Counted from the first letter of the stretch, positions 1 to 8,918 are shown. The stretch is DNA of 64,000 nucleotides from Corynebacterium diphtheriae (GCF_001457455.1 NZ_LN831026.1:434001-498000); one strand, 5' to 3'. The notes: generated by a model not told the origin, from the letters alone. Program-made: numbers and translations.

Positions 1-738
1 AGGGGTAATCAAAGCATTGCGCAAAACATTTCGAGAAATAACTTCTGACTTCGGAATACCCGAACCGATAGCGGTACGGACATAGTCTTTGTCGAGTTCT
101 TCCACCATGGCGGTACGCACAACACGAGTCAACGAACCGGCAACAGGAACGCCGAGCGCGAATGCTGGAAGGAAGATGTTGTTGAAGTAGATCTGAGGGT
201 TTTCCGTCATCTTGGTCCAGCCGGTAACAAGGGCCGGGAATAGGCCCCACGCGCCGGGGATCGTACCCAGCCACTGGATGAGCAAGATAGCCAACCAGAA
301 GGAGGGGGTAGCAAGTGCTGCGATGGAGACGATACGGATGACCTGGTCAGGCCAGCGATCGCGGTACAGTGCAGCGATAACGCCGAAGACGAGGGCGAAG
401 ACAACTGCGATGAGCAGGCCCCACATAGTCAGCTGCAAGGTGATAGGGAATGCGCGGGCTACAACGTCGGTGACGGGGGTGTTACCAGTGGTGGTACCCA
501 AGTCGCCGTGCAACATGTCGCCGAGGAAGTGGAAATAACGGACAAGGAGGGGATCGTTAAGGCCGTGGGATTCCCGATACTCTTCGAGAGCTTCAAGCGA
601 TGCCGTCTCTCCGAGCGCCAAACGCGCTGGGTCGGCTGGGCTGAAGGACATGATGAAGAATACGAGGAACGTCACACCGAGAATCATGATCGGCAACGCG
701 ACGAGGCGCCTACCAATCAGACGGAGAAGGTTAGACAT
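1..738 (-). CDS. siaF: ABC transporter permease, Dpp/Opp type, probably sialic acid uptake (3' end outside window)
   Basis: Inner-membrane permease that would form the channel with a second permease and move the substrate delivered by the lipoprotein encoded upstream. The visible N-terminal 246 residues show a first membrane segment (about 9-30), an external region with the LNDPL and HGDLG patterns of DppB/OppB proteins, and further hydrophobic helices. It starts at the ATG complementary to 736-738 and runs off the window's left edge. It lies 241 bp downstream of the substrate-binding gene, separated by a hairpin, which fits one transcript with reduced read-through. The Dpp fold alone would suggest peptides. 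Sialic acid is inferred from the divergent nan operon and from the SiaEFGI system known in C. glutamicum. Confidence 0.75.
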   Translation of the reverse strand, partial: MSNLLRLIGRRLVALPIMILGVTFLVFFIMSFSPADPARLALGETASLEALEEYRESHGLNDPLLVRYFHFLGDMLHGDLGTTTGNTPVTDVVARAFPITLQLTMWGLLIAVVFALVFGVIAALYRDRWPDQVIRIVSIAALATPSFWLAILLIQWLGTIPGAWGLFPALVTGWTKMTENPQIYFNNIFLPAFALGVPVAGSLTRVVRTAMVEELDKDYVRTAIGSGIPKSEVISRNVLRNALITP

Positions 739-858
739 GTGCGTAATCCTGACTATCGGAACTGTTATCTACAGCTAAAACCGCTGAACCACGTACATTG
801 CGTGCAACCAATTGAGGGGGTTGGAATATCTTATTCAGCGCTTGCTGGACGAAAAATG

Positions 859-894
859 TTTGCCGGTGGCTGTGCTATTTATGCCACCGGCAAA
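859..894 (-). terminator. Hairpin between siaE and the permease gene (attenuator-like)
   Basis: Perfect 12-bp inverted repeat (859-870 with 883-894, TTTGCCGGTGGC on the plus strand) and a 12-nt loop. On the minus strand it is followed by AAACATTTTT. It lies just after the siaE stop codon and could terminate or slow part of the transcription, or protect the siaE mRNA 3' end, giving more binding protein than permease. Confidence 0.6.
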
Positions 895-979
895 GAGATA
901 AAAGGTGGCGGGGTTCCCCCTAGGACCCGCTCTAGGCGATGTGTGGAAAAAGATTGGGAGCTAGGGGGAAGATTGAGTG

Positions 980-2602
980 CTACTGAGTGGTGCCAACACC
1001 CGAGAAGCTCAGGCCGGTCAGGGAGATCGGCTTGAAGTCAACCAGCGTGCTTGCATCCCACGCGGTTGGAGCCTTGCGGTGTAACAGTGGGTAGAGAGGA
1101 ACGTTCTCGGAGATGATGTCGAGAGCCTCGTGCCACTTGTTCTTCTGCTCGGACTCGCTGGTAGCCGCAAGGCCTGCGTCGAGAACCTCCTGAAGCTTGG
1201 TGTAAGCCTCGGTACCCTTCCAGTGCATACGGGTGTCGGTCCAGGTGTCTCCGGAGTACCACCAGCGCATGAGCAGGTCAGGGTCGGTGCCGAATACAGA
1301 TGGGTCGCCAGGTGCGATCACAACGTCGTAAGCCTCTGGCTTGCCGTCGATGGTGTTGTACACATCCGAAGACTTCTTCTCGGTGAAGTCGACCTGAATA
1401 CCCAAGGCGGTCAGGGATTCCTGGATCAATGGGGTGCACTTCTTAACCCAGTCGTGGTCGGTGCACAGCATGCGCAGCTTGGTCAGGCCAGTCTCCTTGA
1501 ACAAAGCCTTTGCCTTTTCTGCATCGTGCGAGTAAACAACCTTGGCCTCGTGGTACTGAGGGTGCTCCTTGTGGAGGAAGGAGGTAGGTGCGGTTGCTTG
1601 GCCGAGCAGAGCGGTCTTGATGACCTTGTCCATGTCGATGCCGTAGAGGAATGCTTGGCGGTTCTTCAAGTCGCTGAATGGGTTGGACTTGTCGTTGTTG
1701 AACATTGCGAACAGCAAGCCGAAGCCCTGAACGGATTCCACAGTGTGGGTGCCCTTGAGCTGATCGATGGAGAGGTAAGGAACCGAGTCGATAGCCTGAA
1801 CGGACTTGGACTGCAAAGCATTGGTACGGGTCGAAGCGTCTGGGATGATCTGCCAGACCATGTTCTTTGCGCGAGCTGGCTTAGGGCCGTTGTAGTCCTC
1901 GAAGCGCTCGAACTTCACGGTCTTAGAGGTACCGCCGTTGTCGGTCATCTTGTAAGGGCCGGAACCGATTGGGTTAGCGGAGAATGCGTCAACGTCCTTC
2001 TCAACAGCTGCCTTAGGAACGATCTTGACCACAGCAAGGCGGCTCGCAAAAACGCCAGTCTCGGTGGAGAGCTTGAAGACGACAGTCTTGTCGTCCTTCT
2101 TCTCAACACTGGTGATGAATGGAATGAAGGAGGCGTACAGACTCTTGTTGGCCTTATCTAATACGCGCTCGAAGGAGAAGACAACGTCATCGGCGGTGAC
2201 TGCGCTGCCATCGTGGAACTTGGCGCCGTCGCGAAGCGTGACCTCTACCTCGGTGCCGGAAGCCTTTGGCATTTCCTTAGCCAAAGCTGCGTAAGTTTCG
2301 CCCGTGGCTGGGTCGATTTCGGTCAGACCCTCGAGGGTATGCCAGTTAGCAGCAACTGTCAGGGCTGCGGTGGTAGACATTGGGTCGTAACCATTGGTGC
2401 CCAACTCGTAAGAGATTGCTGCGTTAATGGTGCCATCATTATTGGCAGATCCGGCTGCTGCTTGGCTGCCGGATGCGGAAGAACCGCTGTTATCGGGGGC
2501 ACACGCCGAGAGGGTGGCGGCGAAGCCTGCTGCGAGTCCGACTGCGCCGGAGATCTTAAAGAAATCGCGGCGAGAGTAGCGGCGCTGTGAATCCATGCTC
2601 AT
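980..2602 (-). CDS. siaE: Substrate-binding lipoprotein of Dpp-type ABC transporter, probably sialic acid (SBP family 5)
   Basis: Extracytoplasmic solute-binding protein of 540 residues, the usual length for family 5 (DppA/OppA-like) proteins. The N-terminus carries a twin-arginine motif (SRRDFFK, about residues 9-15), a hydrophobic stretch and a lipobox ending LSAC, so it is probably exported folded by Tat and lipid-anchored. The ATG at 2602 follows GGAAAGGAAACTCCT; a longer in-frame start lacks a ribosome binding site. A perfect 18-bp palindrome lies 59 bp before the start codon. The gene is divergent from nanR-nanK-nanE-nagA-nagB. The ligand is inferred as N-acetylneuraminate from context; a peptide ligand cannot be excluded from the fold alone. 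Confidence 0.8.
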   Translation of the reverse strand: MSMDSQRRYSRRDFFKISGAVGLAAGFAATLSACAPDNSGSSASGSQAAAGSANNDGTINAAISYELGTNGYDPMSTTAALTVAANWHTLEGLTEIDPATGETYAALAKEMPKASGTEVEVTLRDGAKFHDGSAVTADDVVFSFERVLDKANKSLYASFIPFITSVEKKDDKTVVFKLSTETGVFASRLAVVKIVPKAAVEKDVDAFSANPIGSGPYKMTDNGGTSKTVKFERFEDYNGPKPARAKNMVWQIIPDASTRTNALQSKSVQAIDSVPYLSIDQLKGTHTVESVQGFGLLFAMFNNDKSNPFSDLKNRQAFLYGIDMDKVIKTALLGQATAPTSFLHKEHPQYHEAKVVYSHDAEKAKALFKETGLTKLRMLCTDHDWVKKCTPLIQESLTALGIQVDFTEKKSSDVYNTIDGKPEAYDVVIAPGDPSVFGTDPDLLMRWWYSGDTWTDTRMHWKGTEAYTKLQEVLDAGLAATSESEQKNKWHEALDIISENVPLYPLLHRKAPTAWDASTLVDFKPISLTGLSFSGVGTTQ

Positions 2603-2660
2603 AGGAGTTTCCTTTCCCAAGTGAGGAATTAGCATCGAGAGTCGATCTACAAAGCATCCT

Positions 2661-2678
2661 ACATCAGACGTCTGATGT
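2661..2678. promoter_or_regulatory. Perfect 18-bp palindrome, candidate NanR operator (siaE/nanR intergenic)
   Basis: ACATCAGACGTCTGATGT is a perfect inverted repeat in the 335-bp gap between siaE and nanR. The same palindrome, extended to 20 bp, recurs at 26553-26572 before the sialidase gene. Palindromes of this size are typical of GntR/FadR-type repressors, and the adjacent gene encodes one. The rest of 2603-2937 holds a TGTGTTAACATCACA element at 2691-2705 and the nanR ribosome binding site, but no gene I can support. Confidence 0.8.
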
Positions 2679-2937
2679 CAGGGGTGAAAATGTGTTAACA
2701 TCACACCTGAAAGCCACGGATCGCGCTTTCTCAACCCCCATTCCATTGCGGTTCGGCATGTCCAAGCACAGCGGTGACATGGAGAAATGGGAGGCCAACG
2801 GTCTGCGACACAGCACTTTTGAAAGTGATTCTCACCGATTACTAGGGGTAAACATCACAAAAGCCCCCCAAAACCAGTGATTTATCTCTCCTCAAAGTCA
2901 GCAACAAAGTACCCCTGTACGGAACCAAGGAGTCACC

Positions 2938-3678
2938 GTGAAGGACCATTCTGGGACCAGCTTCGGCAAAAACCCCACCGTCTTAGCTATCGAAAACTAC
3001 ATACGCGAAAACGGACTCACACCAGGAGACGTACTCCCCTCAGAGGCCGCAATCTGCGAGCACCTGAGCGTATCCCGCTCCTCAGTACGAGAAGCAATGA
3101 GGACACTCGCCTCCCTTGACGTGGTAGAAATCCGCCACGGACACGGCACCTACGTCGGAAAAATGTCCATGGCCCCACTCGTCAACGGCATGGTTCTCAG
3201 GTTGACACTCAACGAAAAATCCGCGATCGAAAACCTCCAACACGTAGTAGGCATGCGCATCGCCCTCGACCGCAGCAACGCCCAAGAACTCGCCGCCTAT
3301 TACAAAGGGCGCGAAACCCCTAAGCTCGACCAAATCGTGGAAGAAATGAAAATCCAGTTTGAGCGCGGAGAATCCTTCGAACGCCAAGACTTCCTCTTCC
3401 ACCAACTACTCAACAACCATCTCTCCAACCCACTCATGCAGGAATTCTCCATGGCACTGTGGGAAATTCACACCCGCGTCGTGCCACGGCTAGGACTACC
3501 CAACCCAGAAGACATCTCCAACACCGTCCAAGCACACGCACACATGGTAGAAGCACTGCGCGCAGGAGACGTCGACAAGCTGCTAGAAACCATCGACGAG
3601 CACTATCAGCCACTGCTCAGCATCCTAGAAAAGAACCGACAATACGTCGAACAAACAGCGCACGCAGCCGAATCATAG
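2938..3678 (+). CDS. nanR: GntR/FadR-family transcriptional regulator, probable sialic acid repressor
   Basis: DNA-binding regulator of 246 residues. The N-terminal winged helix (about residues 12-75) has the family signature LPSEAAICEHLSVSRSSVREAMRTL region followed by GHGTYVG. The C-terminal two thirds are an all-helical FCD-type ligand domain. It starts at a GTG preceded by AAGGAG with a 5-nt gap. It is the first gene of the nanK-nanE-nagA-nagB block and divergent from siaE, with a palindromic candidate operator between. In C. glutamicum a GntR-type NanR represses the sialic acid genes and is relieved by amino-sugar phosphate intermediates. The same role is inferred here, including control of nanH. 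Confidence 0.8.
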   Translation: MKDHSGTSFGKNPTVLAIENYIRENGLTPGDVLPSEAAICEHLSVSRSSVREAMRTLASLDVVEIRHGHGTYVGKMSMAPLVNGMVLRLTLNEKSAIENLQHVVGMRIALDRSNAQELAAYYKGRETPKLDQIVEEMKIQFERGESFERQDFLFHQLLNNHLSNPLMQEFSMALWEIHTRVVPRLGLPNPEDISNTVQAHAHMVEALRAGDVDKLLETIDEHYQPLLSILEKNRQYVEQTAHAAES

Positions 3679-3694
3679 AAAGGCACCCCCACCT

Positions 3695-4579
3695 ATGACA
3701 CACGCACTCGGTGTCGACATCGGCGGTACCAAAATCGCAGTCGGAATCGTAGACACCACCGACCCCACCACCGTAATCAGCCGACACATCGTACCCACAC
3801 CCGACAACGACGTGATCGACCACGTACGCGACGCGATCGCCCACATCATCACCCCAGAAGTAACCAGCATTGGCATCGGCGCGCCGGGTGTTATCGACGA
3901 AACCACAGGCGTAGTCGTCTCCTCCGGTCCCACCATGCAAGGCTGGGCTGGCACACGCATCGCGGATACTATCGCCGCGGAATTTTCGCTACCCGTCGCC
4001 GTGCATAACGACGTCCGCGTCATGGGGCTCGGCGAATCCATCTACGGCGCCGGACGCGACTACACCAACGTACTCTTTGTCAGCCTTGGGACCGGTGTCG
4101 GCGGCGCCATTGTTCGCGACGGGCGCCTCGTAGCATCCCCGCACCACACTGCAGGCGAACTACGGGCACTCATCGGCAGGCTTCCCGACGGCCGCGCAGA
4201 CCTCCTAGAAAACTTCGCCGCAGGACCCGGCTTGGCACAAAGATTCGGTGAACGCTACCCCGAACACGCAGGCCGTGACCTGCGATTCATCATGGAGCTC
4301 TACCATGCAGGAGACATCCACGCCCGCGACTACATCACCGCAACACTTGCAGCAGCTGGCGAAACCATCGCAGGATTCGCCAGCGCCATCGACGTAGACG
4401 CCATCATCATCGGCGGCGGAGTAGGCAACATCGGCGACGCCATCATCAAACCATTTGCCCACGGATTCGCAGCCCATGCCATTCCACCGCTGGGCACGAT
4501 CCCCATCCGGCAAGCACAACTTGGCACCGACGCGCCGATCGTCGGCGCAGCACACCTTGGCTACAGCGCCATCGAATAA
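3695..4579 (+). CDS. nanK: ROK-family kinase, probable N-acetylmannosamine kinase
   Basis: Would phosphorylate N-acetylmannosamine to ManNAc-6-phosphate, the substrate of NanE encoded next. 294 residues. The N-terminal phosphate loop reads GVDIGGTK (about residues 5-12), with SIGIGAPGVID and the second ATP-site pattern SLGTGVGGAI. Oddity: the zinc-binding CxCGxxGCxE stretch of most ROK kinases is absent; the equivalent region (about 155-175) contains no cysteine. Start ATG lies 16 nt after nanR, with GAAAGG upstream. Position between nanR and nanE supports the ManNAc assignment over glucokinase. Confidence 0.8.
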   Translation: MTHALGVDIGGTKIAVGIVDTTDPTTVISRHIVPTPDNDVIDHVRDAIAHIITPEVTSIGIGAPGVIDETTGVVVSSGPTMQGWAGTRIADTIAAEFSLPVAVHNDVRVMGLGESIYGAGRDYTNVLFVSLGTGVGGAIVRDGRLVASPHHTAGELRALIGRLPDGRADLLENFAAGPGLAQRFGERYPEHAGRDLRFIMELYHAGDIHARDYITATLAAAGETIAGFASAIDVDAIIIGGGVGNIGDAIIKPFAHGFAAHAIPPLGTIPIRQAQLGTDAPIVGAAHLGYSAIE

Positions 4580-4607
4580 CACGCAATAACTATTGAAGGA
4601 GAAAACC

Positions 4608-5303
4608 ATGGACCGTAACGAATTTATTGGCCAAGTACGTGGCAGCCTGATCGTCTCAGCACAAGCCCCAACAGGCCACCCACTGCGCGACACCCGCACC
4701 ATCGCCTTCCTGGCAAAAGCTGCAGAATACGGTGGATCCACCGCCATTCGCTGCGGCGGCTACGGCGGACTCGACGACATCGCCGCAGTACGCGAAGCCG
4801 TATCCCTGCCTGTCATTGGCCTCACCAAAGAAGGCGACACCGGCGTGTACATCACCCCCACCGTTGCCTCCGCAGTAGCAGTAGCACAAGCAGGTGCAGA
4901 CGTAGTTGCTATCGACGCCACCCTGCGCCCCCGCCAAGACGGATCCACCTTCAAAGAACAAGTAGATGCCGTTCATGCCGAAGGAAAACTCGCCATGGCT
5001 GACATCGCTACCGCCGAAGAAGCCGTCCAAGCACACCGCGACGGTGCCGACATCATTTCCACCACATTGGCCGGATACACCGAGCACCGCGAAAAGACTC
5101 ACGGCCCCGACATCGAGCTCATCAAGGAAATCCGCGAGCTTCTAGGCGATGAGGTCTTCCTGATCGGCGAAGGCCGCTTCCACAGCCCAGAGCACGTCAA
5201 GCAAGGATTCGCTGCAGGTGTCGATGCCGTTATCGTCGGCACCGCGATCACCGACACCGCGTGGGTTACCACCCAGTTTGCCAACGCAGCCCGCGGAAAC
5301 TAA
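4608..5303 (+). CDS. nanE: N-acetylmannosamine-6-phosphate 2-epimerase
   Basis: Cytoplasmic TIM-barrel enzyme converting ManNAc-6-P into GlcNAc-6-P, which NagA and NagB then process. 231 residues, the normal NanE size. Typical stretches are AIRCGGYGGLDDI, LPVIGLTKE, DVVAIDATLRPR and the C-terminal phosphate-binding AGVDAVIVGTAIT. I chose the ATG at 4608 because GAAGGAG lies directly upstream; an in-frame TTG 15 bp earlier overlaps that site. It lies 28 nt behind nanK in the same operon. Confidence 0.9.
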   Translation: MDRNEFIGQVRGSLIVSAQAPTGHPLRDTRTIAFLAKAAEYGGSTAIRCGGYGGLDDIAAVREAVSLPVIGLTKEGDTGVYITPTVASAVAVAQAGADVVAIDATLRPRQDGSTFKEQVDAVHAEGKLAMADIATAEEAVQAHRDGADIISTTLAGYTEHREKTHGPDIELIKEIRELLGDEVFLIGEGRFHSPEHVKQGFAAGVDAVIVGTAITDTAWVTTQFANAARGN

Positions 5304-5338
5304 CACCCCCACACATCACAACCAAGGAGTACCAAGGA

Positions 5339-6475
5339 ATGAAACAGATCATTGGTGACCTGGTCACTCCAGCCGGTGTTCTACCGCACCATCGGATAGA
5401 CATCGACTCTAACGGAATGATCGCAGCGATCACACCAGCACCAGAAGTAGATAACCCACCCCTCGTGCTGCCAGGTCTTGCCGACATCCACAATCACGGT
5501 GGAGCAGGGGAGTCCTTCCCCAACTCCGACTACGACGGATGCGTGATCGCCGCACGCCACCACCGCGCACATGGCTCGACCACGCTGCTTGCGTCGACAG
5601 TATCCATGCCCGAGCACACCCTACTGCCGCAACTATCCCTCCTAGCGGATCTTGCCGACGCCGGTGAAATCGACGGAATCCACGCCGAAGGCCCCTTTGT
5701 TAACCCGTGCCGCTGCGGCGCACAAGACCCAGAAGCGATCATCCTAGGCGACCCAGAACTGTTCAAGAAAATGATCAGAGCGGCACGCGGCTGGCTCAAA
5801 TCCATGACCTTCGCCCCCGAAACCGCACACGCCAAGGAAATCATCGACCTCTGCGCCGAAAACAACATCATCGTCTCCCTCGGACACACCGACGCAGACT
5901 TCTCAGTCACCGAACAAGCCCTGTCCTACGCAGTAGCAGCCGGTGCAACTGTGACCGCAACGCACCTATTTAATGCAATGCCAGCAATACACCACCGTGA
6001 CCCCGGTGCAGCCGCAGCGCTTATCGACGCCGCAGCTCGAGGCAACGCCCACGTAGAACTAGTCGCCGATGGCATCCACCTCGATGACCACACAGTGCGC
6101 ATGGTCATCGACTCCGTAGGTGCGGATCGAGTGAGCTTTGTCTCCGACGCGATGGGCGCAGCAGGAAAAGAAGACGGGGACTACGTTCTCGGAGCCCTCG
6201 CCGTCACCGTGAAAGACTCCGTCGCACGACTGACCACCACCGACGGCAGCGAAGGCGCTATCGCAGGCGGCACCTCACGTGTGATCGACCAAGTACGCCG
6301 ACACGTCGCCGCAGGATTCCCCATAGAAGACGTAGTCAAAGCCGCAACCGAAGGAACCCGAATCCTCGGATTACACGACCGCGGGGCCATCGAAGTAGGA
6401 AAACGCGCAGACCTTGTCCTATGCAGCGGCGACTTCCATGTCGACCACGTGCTCATCAAAGGCGAGGATATCTAA
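5339..6475 (+). CDS. nagA: N-acetylglucosamine-6-phosphate deacetylase
   Basis: Amidohydrolase-superfamily metal enzyme that removes acetate from GlcNAc-6-P to give glucosamine-6-P. 378 residues. Visible features: the metal-site motif DIHNHGG, EGPFVNP with its catalytic-site Glu, the conserved His stretches SLGHTDAD and THLFNAM, DGIHL, and the catalytic Asp in FVSDAMGAAG. The ATG at 5339 has AAGGAG 9 nt upstream; the open frame extends back into nanE but that part is not translated plausibly. Third catabolic step in the operon nanK-nanE-nagA-nagB. Confidence 0.9.
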   Translation: MKQIIGDLVTPAGVLPHHRIDIDSNGMIAAITPAPEVDNPPLVLPGLADIHNHGGAGESFPNSDYDGCVIAARHHRAHGSTTLLASTVSMPEHTLLPQLSLLADLADAGEIDGIHAEGPFVNPCRCGAQDPEAIILGDPELFKKMIRAARGWLKSMTFAPETAHAKEIIDLCAENNIIVSLGHTDADFSVTEQALSYAVAAGATVTATHLFNAMPAIHHRDPGAAAALIDAAARGNAHVELVADGIHLDDHTVRMVIDSVGADRVSFVSDAMGAAGKEDGDYVLGALAVTVKDSVARLTTTDGSEGAIAGGTSRVIDQVRRHVAAGFPIEDVVKAATEGTRILGLHDRGAIEVGKRADLVLCSGDFHVDHVLIKGEDI

Positions 6476-6508
6476 GGCCACAAGCCTCCTCAAAGGAAAG
6501 AGAAAAAC

Positions 6509-7288
6509 ATGGAGATCGTAATCACCCCCACCAAGGACGACGCCGCTCGTATCGCCGCCGACATCCTAGAAGAATACGCACGTGAAGGAAAGACCCTGGG
6601 TCTTGCTACCGGATCTACTCCGCTAGGCACCTACCAAGAGCTCATTCGTCGCCACAATGAGGAAGGCTTGTCGTTTGCCGAATGCCAAGCATTTACTCTC
6701 GACGAATACGTCGGATTGCCTCGCGAACACGAACAAAGCTACTACAGCACCATTCGACGGGAATTTACTTCGCATATCGATATCCCAGACGAGAAGGTGT
6801 TCAACCCTGACGGCACCGCAGAACACCCAGGACAAGCAGCACAGGAATACGATCGCCTGATCGTAGAAAAAGGCGGTGTTGACATTCAGATTCTTGGTAT
6901 CGGAACCGATGGTCACATTGCTTTTAACGAGCCAACCTCGTCTATGGCAAGCCGTACGCGTATCAAGACGCTGCACCCAGACACGGTACGCGATAATTCT
7001 CGATTCTTTGATGGCGACGAATCACAAGTTCCACACCACGTGATGACCCAAGGAATCGGTACCATCCGCGAGGCCCGACACCTGCTGATGCTCTGCTTTG
7101 GCGAGAATAAAGCAGATGCAGTCAAAGCAATGGTGGAAGGGCCAGTCGCCGCCGTGTGCCCAGCATCTGTTTTGCAGCTGCACGAGCATGCCACTGTGAT
7201 TGTTGATGAGGCAGCGGCAGCAAAACTTGAGCACACTCAGTACTACCGCTATGCGCTAGAGAATAAGCCAGACTGGCAACGCTTCTAA
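6509..7288 (+). CDS. nagB: Glucosamine-6-phosphate deaminase
   Basis: Isomerises and deaminates glucosamine-6-P to fructose-6-P plus ammonia, feeding sialic-acid carbon into glycolysis. 259 residues, close to the family norm. Motifs: [12 protein letters not shown] (phosphate binding), TLDEYVGL with the catalytic Asp, and [14 protein letters not shown]. Preceded by AAAGGAAAGAG. It is the last gene of the nan block and is followed by a hairpin with a T run. No nanA (sialic acid lyase) lies between nanR and nagB. Confidence 0.93.
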   Translation: MEIVITPTKDDAARIAADILEEYAREGKTLGLATGSTPLGTYQELIRRHNEEGLSFAECQAFTLDEYVGLPREHEQSYYSTIRREFTSHIDIPDEKVFNPDGTAEHPGQAAQEYDRLIVEKGGVDIQILGIGTDGHIAFNEPTSSMASRTRIKTLHPDTVRDNSRFFDGDESQVPHHVMTQGIGTIREARHLLMLCFGENKADAVKAMVEGPVAAVCPASVLQLHEHATVIVDEAAAAKLEHTQYYRYALENKPDWQRF

Positions 7289-7309
7289 TCGCATAGAATA
7301 AGGAGCGCT

Positions 7310-7670
7310 CCTGAACTGCTCCCCATAATCCGGACTGAGAAATCAGAAACCAAATTGTGGGGAGTTTTTCTATGCATCCACGCAGCAAGCTGCCAATGTC
7401 GAACGCTGCAATCATGAGCGAGAGCACTGTGGACAGCGTGCCCAAAATATTCGACAACGAAAAGCCGCCTGCGGATGATCCTGATTCGGAAGTGTTCGAA
7501 TCTTCAGAACCTTCATGTTTATTCTTGAGCTTTTCCAAAGCAGACTCATCGCTGGATTCCTTCACCGCTGGTGGCTTGTTGGAATCGACAAGTTTGACCA
7601 AGGAGTAGACCTCACTCGTGTCATCGCTCTTGTTGTAGTGCGGCTCAATGATGGCGCCATGGGGGTGGGG
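7310..7670 (-). pseudogene. Remnant of a secreted, C-terminally membrane-anchored protein
   Basis: Open frame on the minus strand without a credible start or ribosome binding site. It reads like the tail of a surface protein: an extracellular-looking segment (EPHYNKSDDTSEVYSLVKL), a Ser/Glu/Lys-rich spacer, then a hydrophobic helix (SNILGTLSTVLSLMIAAFDIG) and a short end. The upstream part of the gene is missing (stop codon at 7671-7673, AT-rich non-coding sequence beyond), and the frame runs on into nagB antisense. Probably the debris of a larger gene lost beside the nan cluster. The parent protein is not recognisable. Confidence 0.4.
7319..7369 (+). terminator. Intrinsic terminator after nagB
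   Basis: Stem CTCCCCA (7319-7325) with TGGGGAG (7358-7364), followed directly by TTTTT (7365-7369). The long loop holds a small inner hairpin (CTGA GAAA TCAG, 7335-7346). A separate 12-bp palindrome AGGAGCGCTCCT lies at 7301-7312. Ends the nan/nag transcript. Confidence 0.6.
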
Positions 7671-7965
7671 TTAGTTCTGATGTGGACCGCTTTGACGTGT
7701 AAAAAATATTTTGACTGATTTCTTGTGATTTGCTTTTTTGATGTGTAACCTCTTTCTTTGGTCTTGTGGGTAACTACATCTAGGCCACCATGTAAATTTT
7801 CAAACCTACTTTGTTGTAGGCCCCTCGCCTTATGCGACCGCGTGAATAACAGGCAGCGAGCACCTCAGCTACTGAGCTAGGGGAGCGCTAGTGGCCCTCA
7901 AGAGCGCGGTTAACGCCGTTAAAGGTGGGTAGGAACCGCAACGAGAAAGGCGCCAGGTCACTTCT
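7671..7965. other. AT-rich intergenic stretch before rpsH with a tRNA-like relic
   Basis: No gene supported. 7671-7800 is T-rich. 7819-7886 on the minus strand reads like a decayed tRNA: a D-arm-like TAGCTCAGTAGCTGAGG, then GCTCGCTG, an anticodon-loop-like CTGTTAT and GGTCGCA, but the acceptor and T arms do not pair properly and GGTTCGA is missing. An rpsH promoter should lie here because rpsH is separated from the upstream ribosomal genes, but I could not single one out. Confidence 0.3.
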
Positions 7966-8364
7966 ATGACCATGACTGATCCAATCGCCGACATGCTGTC
8001 GCGCGTGCGCAATGCTAACAATGCGCACCACGATGCAGTGTCGATGCCTTCTTCTAAGCTCAAGGCAAACATCGCCGAGATTCTGAAGTCTGAAGGCTAC
8101 ATTGCTGACTACAAGGTTGAGGACGCAAAGGTTGGCAAGACCTTGACCCTCGACCTCAAGTACGGCCCAAACCGTCAGCGTTCCATCGAGGGCGTTCGTC
8201 GTGTTTCTAAGCCAGGTCTGCGTGTGTATGCAAAGTCCACCAACCTGCCACAGGTCCTCGGCGGCTTGGGCGTGGCCATCATCTCCACGTCCCAGGGTCT
8301 GCTGACCGATCGTCAGGCTACCGAGAAGGGTGTAGGCGGAGAAGTTCTCGCCTACGTCTGGTAA
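7966..8364 (+). CDS. rpsH: 30S ribosomal protein S8
   Basis: Primary 16S rRNA-binding protein of the small subunit. 132 residues with the usual opening ([13 protein letters not shown]) and the C-terminal signature [12 protein letters not shown]. Starts at ATG 7966; a second in-frame ATG six bases later is possible. In most bacteria rpsH follows rpsN/rplE directly; here the sugar catabolism block precedes it. First of the six-gene run to rplO. Confidence 0.96.
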   Translation: MTMTDPIADMLSRVRNANNAHHDAVSMPSSKLKANIAEILKSEGYIADYKVEDAKVGKTLTLDLKYGPNRQRSIEGVRRVSKPGLRVYAKSTNLPQVLGGLGVAIISTSQGLLTDRQATEKGVGGEVLAYVW

Positions 8365-8379
8365 GGGAGGAGACGAAAC

Positions 8380-8916
8380 ATGTCACGTGTAGGTAAGGCA
8401 CCTATCGCAATTCCATCCGGCGTTGACGTAAAGATCGACGGCCAGCATGTTGAGGTCAAGGGTCCTAAGGGCACCTTGGATCTCACCATCCCAGAGCCAA
8501 TCGTCGCTTCTATTGAAGACGGCCAGATCAGCGTCGTTCGTCCGGACGATCACCGCAAGAACCGTTCTTTGCATGGTCTTTCCCGCTCGCTCGTTAACAA
8601 CATGGTTGTTGGCGTTACCGAGGGTTACACCATCAAGATGGAGATCTTCGGCGTTGGTTACCGTGTTGCTCTGAAGGGCAAGAACCTTGAGTTCTCTCTC
8701 GGTTACTCCCACCCAGTGCTGATCGAGGCACCAGAAGGCATCACGTTCGCCGTTGATGGCAACACCAAGTTGTCTGTCTCCGGTATCGACAAGCAGAAGG
8801 TCGGACAGATCGCCGCCATTATCCGTCGTCTGCGTAAGGATGATCCTTACAAGGGCAAGGGTATTCGCTACGAAGGCGAGCAGATCCGTCGCAAGGTCGG
8901 AAAGACGGGTAAGTAA
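8380..8916 (+). CDS. rplF: 50S ribosomal protein L6
   Basis: Large-subunit protein near the sarcin-ricin loop and factor-binding site. 178 residues, standard length, opening MSRVGKAPI and closing with the [13 protein letters not shown] signature. Strong ribosome binding site (GGGAGGAG) upstream; 15 nt after rpsH and 2 nt before rplR, so co-transcribed. Confidence 0.97.
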
Positions 8917-8918
8917 GC

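Noticed and set aside
2691..2705. TGTGTTAACATCACA as a GlxR (CRP-type) site
   Set aside because: Half-sites fit, but the spacing is one base shorter than the TGTGA-N6-TCACA consensus.
2692..2880. Possible 62-residue gene in the siaE-nanR gap
   Set aside because: No ribosome binding site, no recognisable composition, and it lies across the regulatory region.
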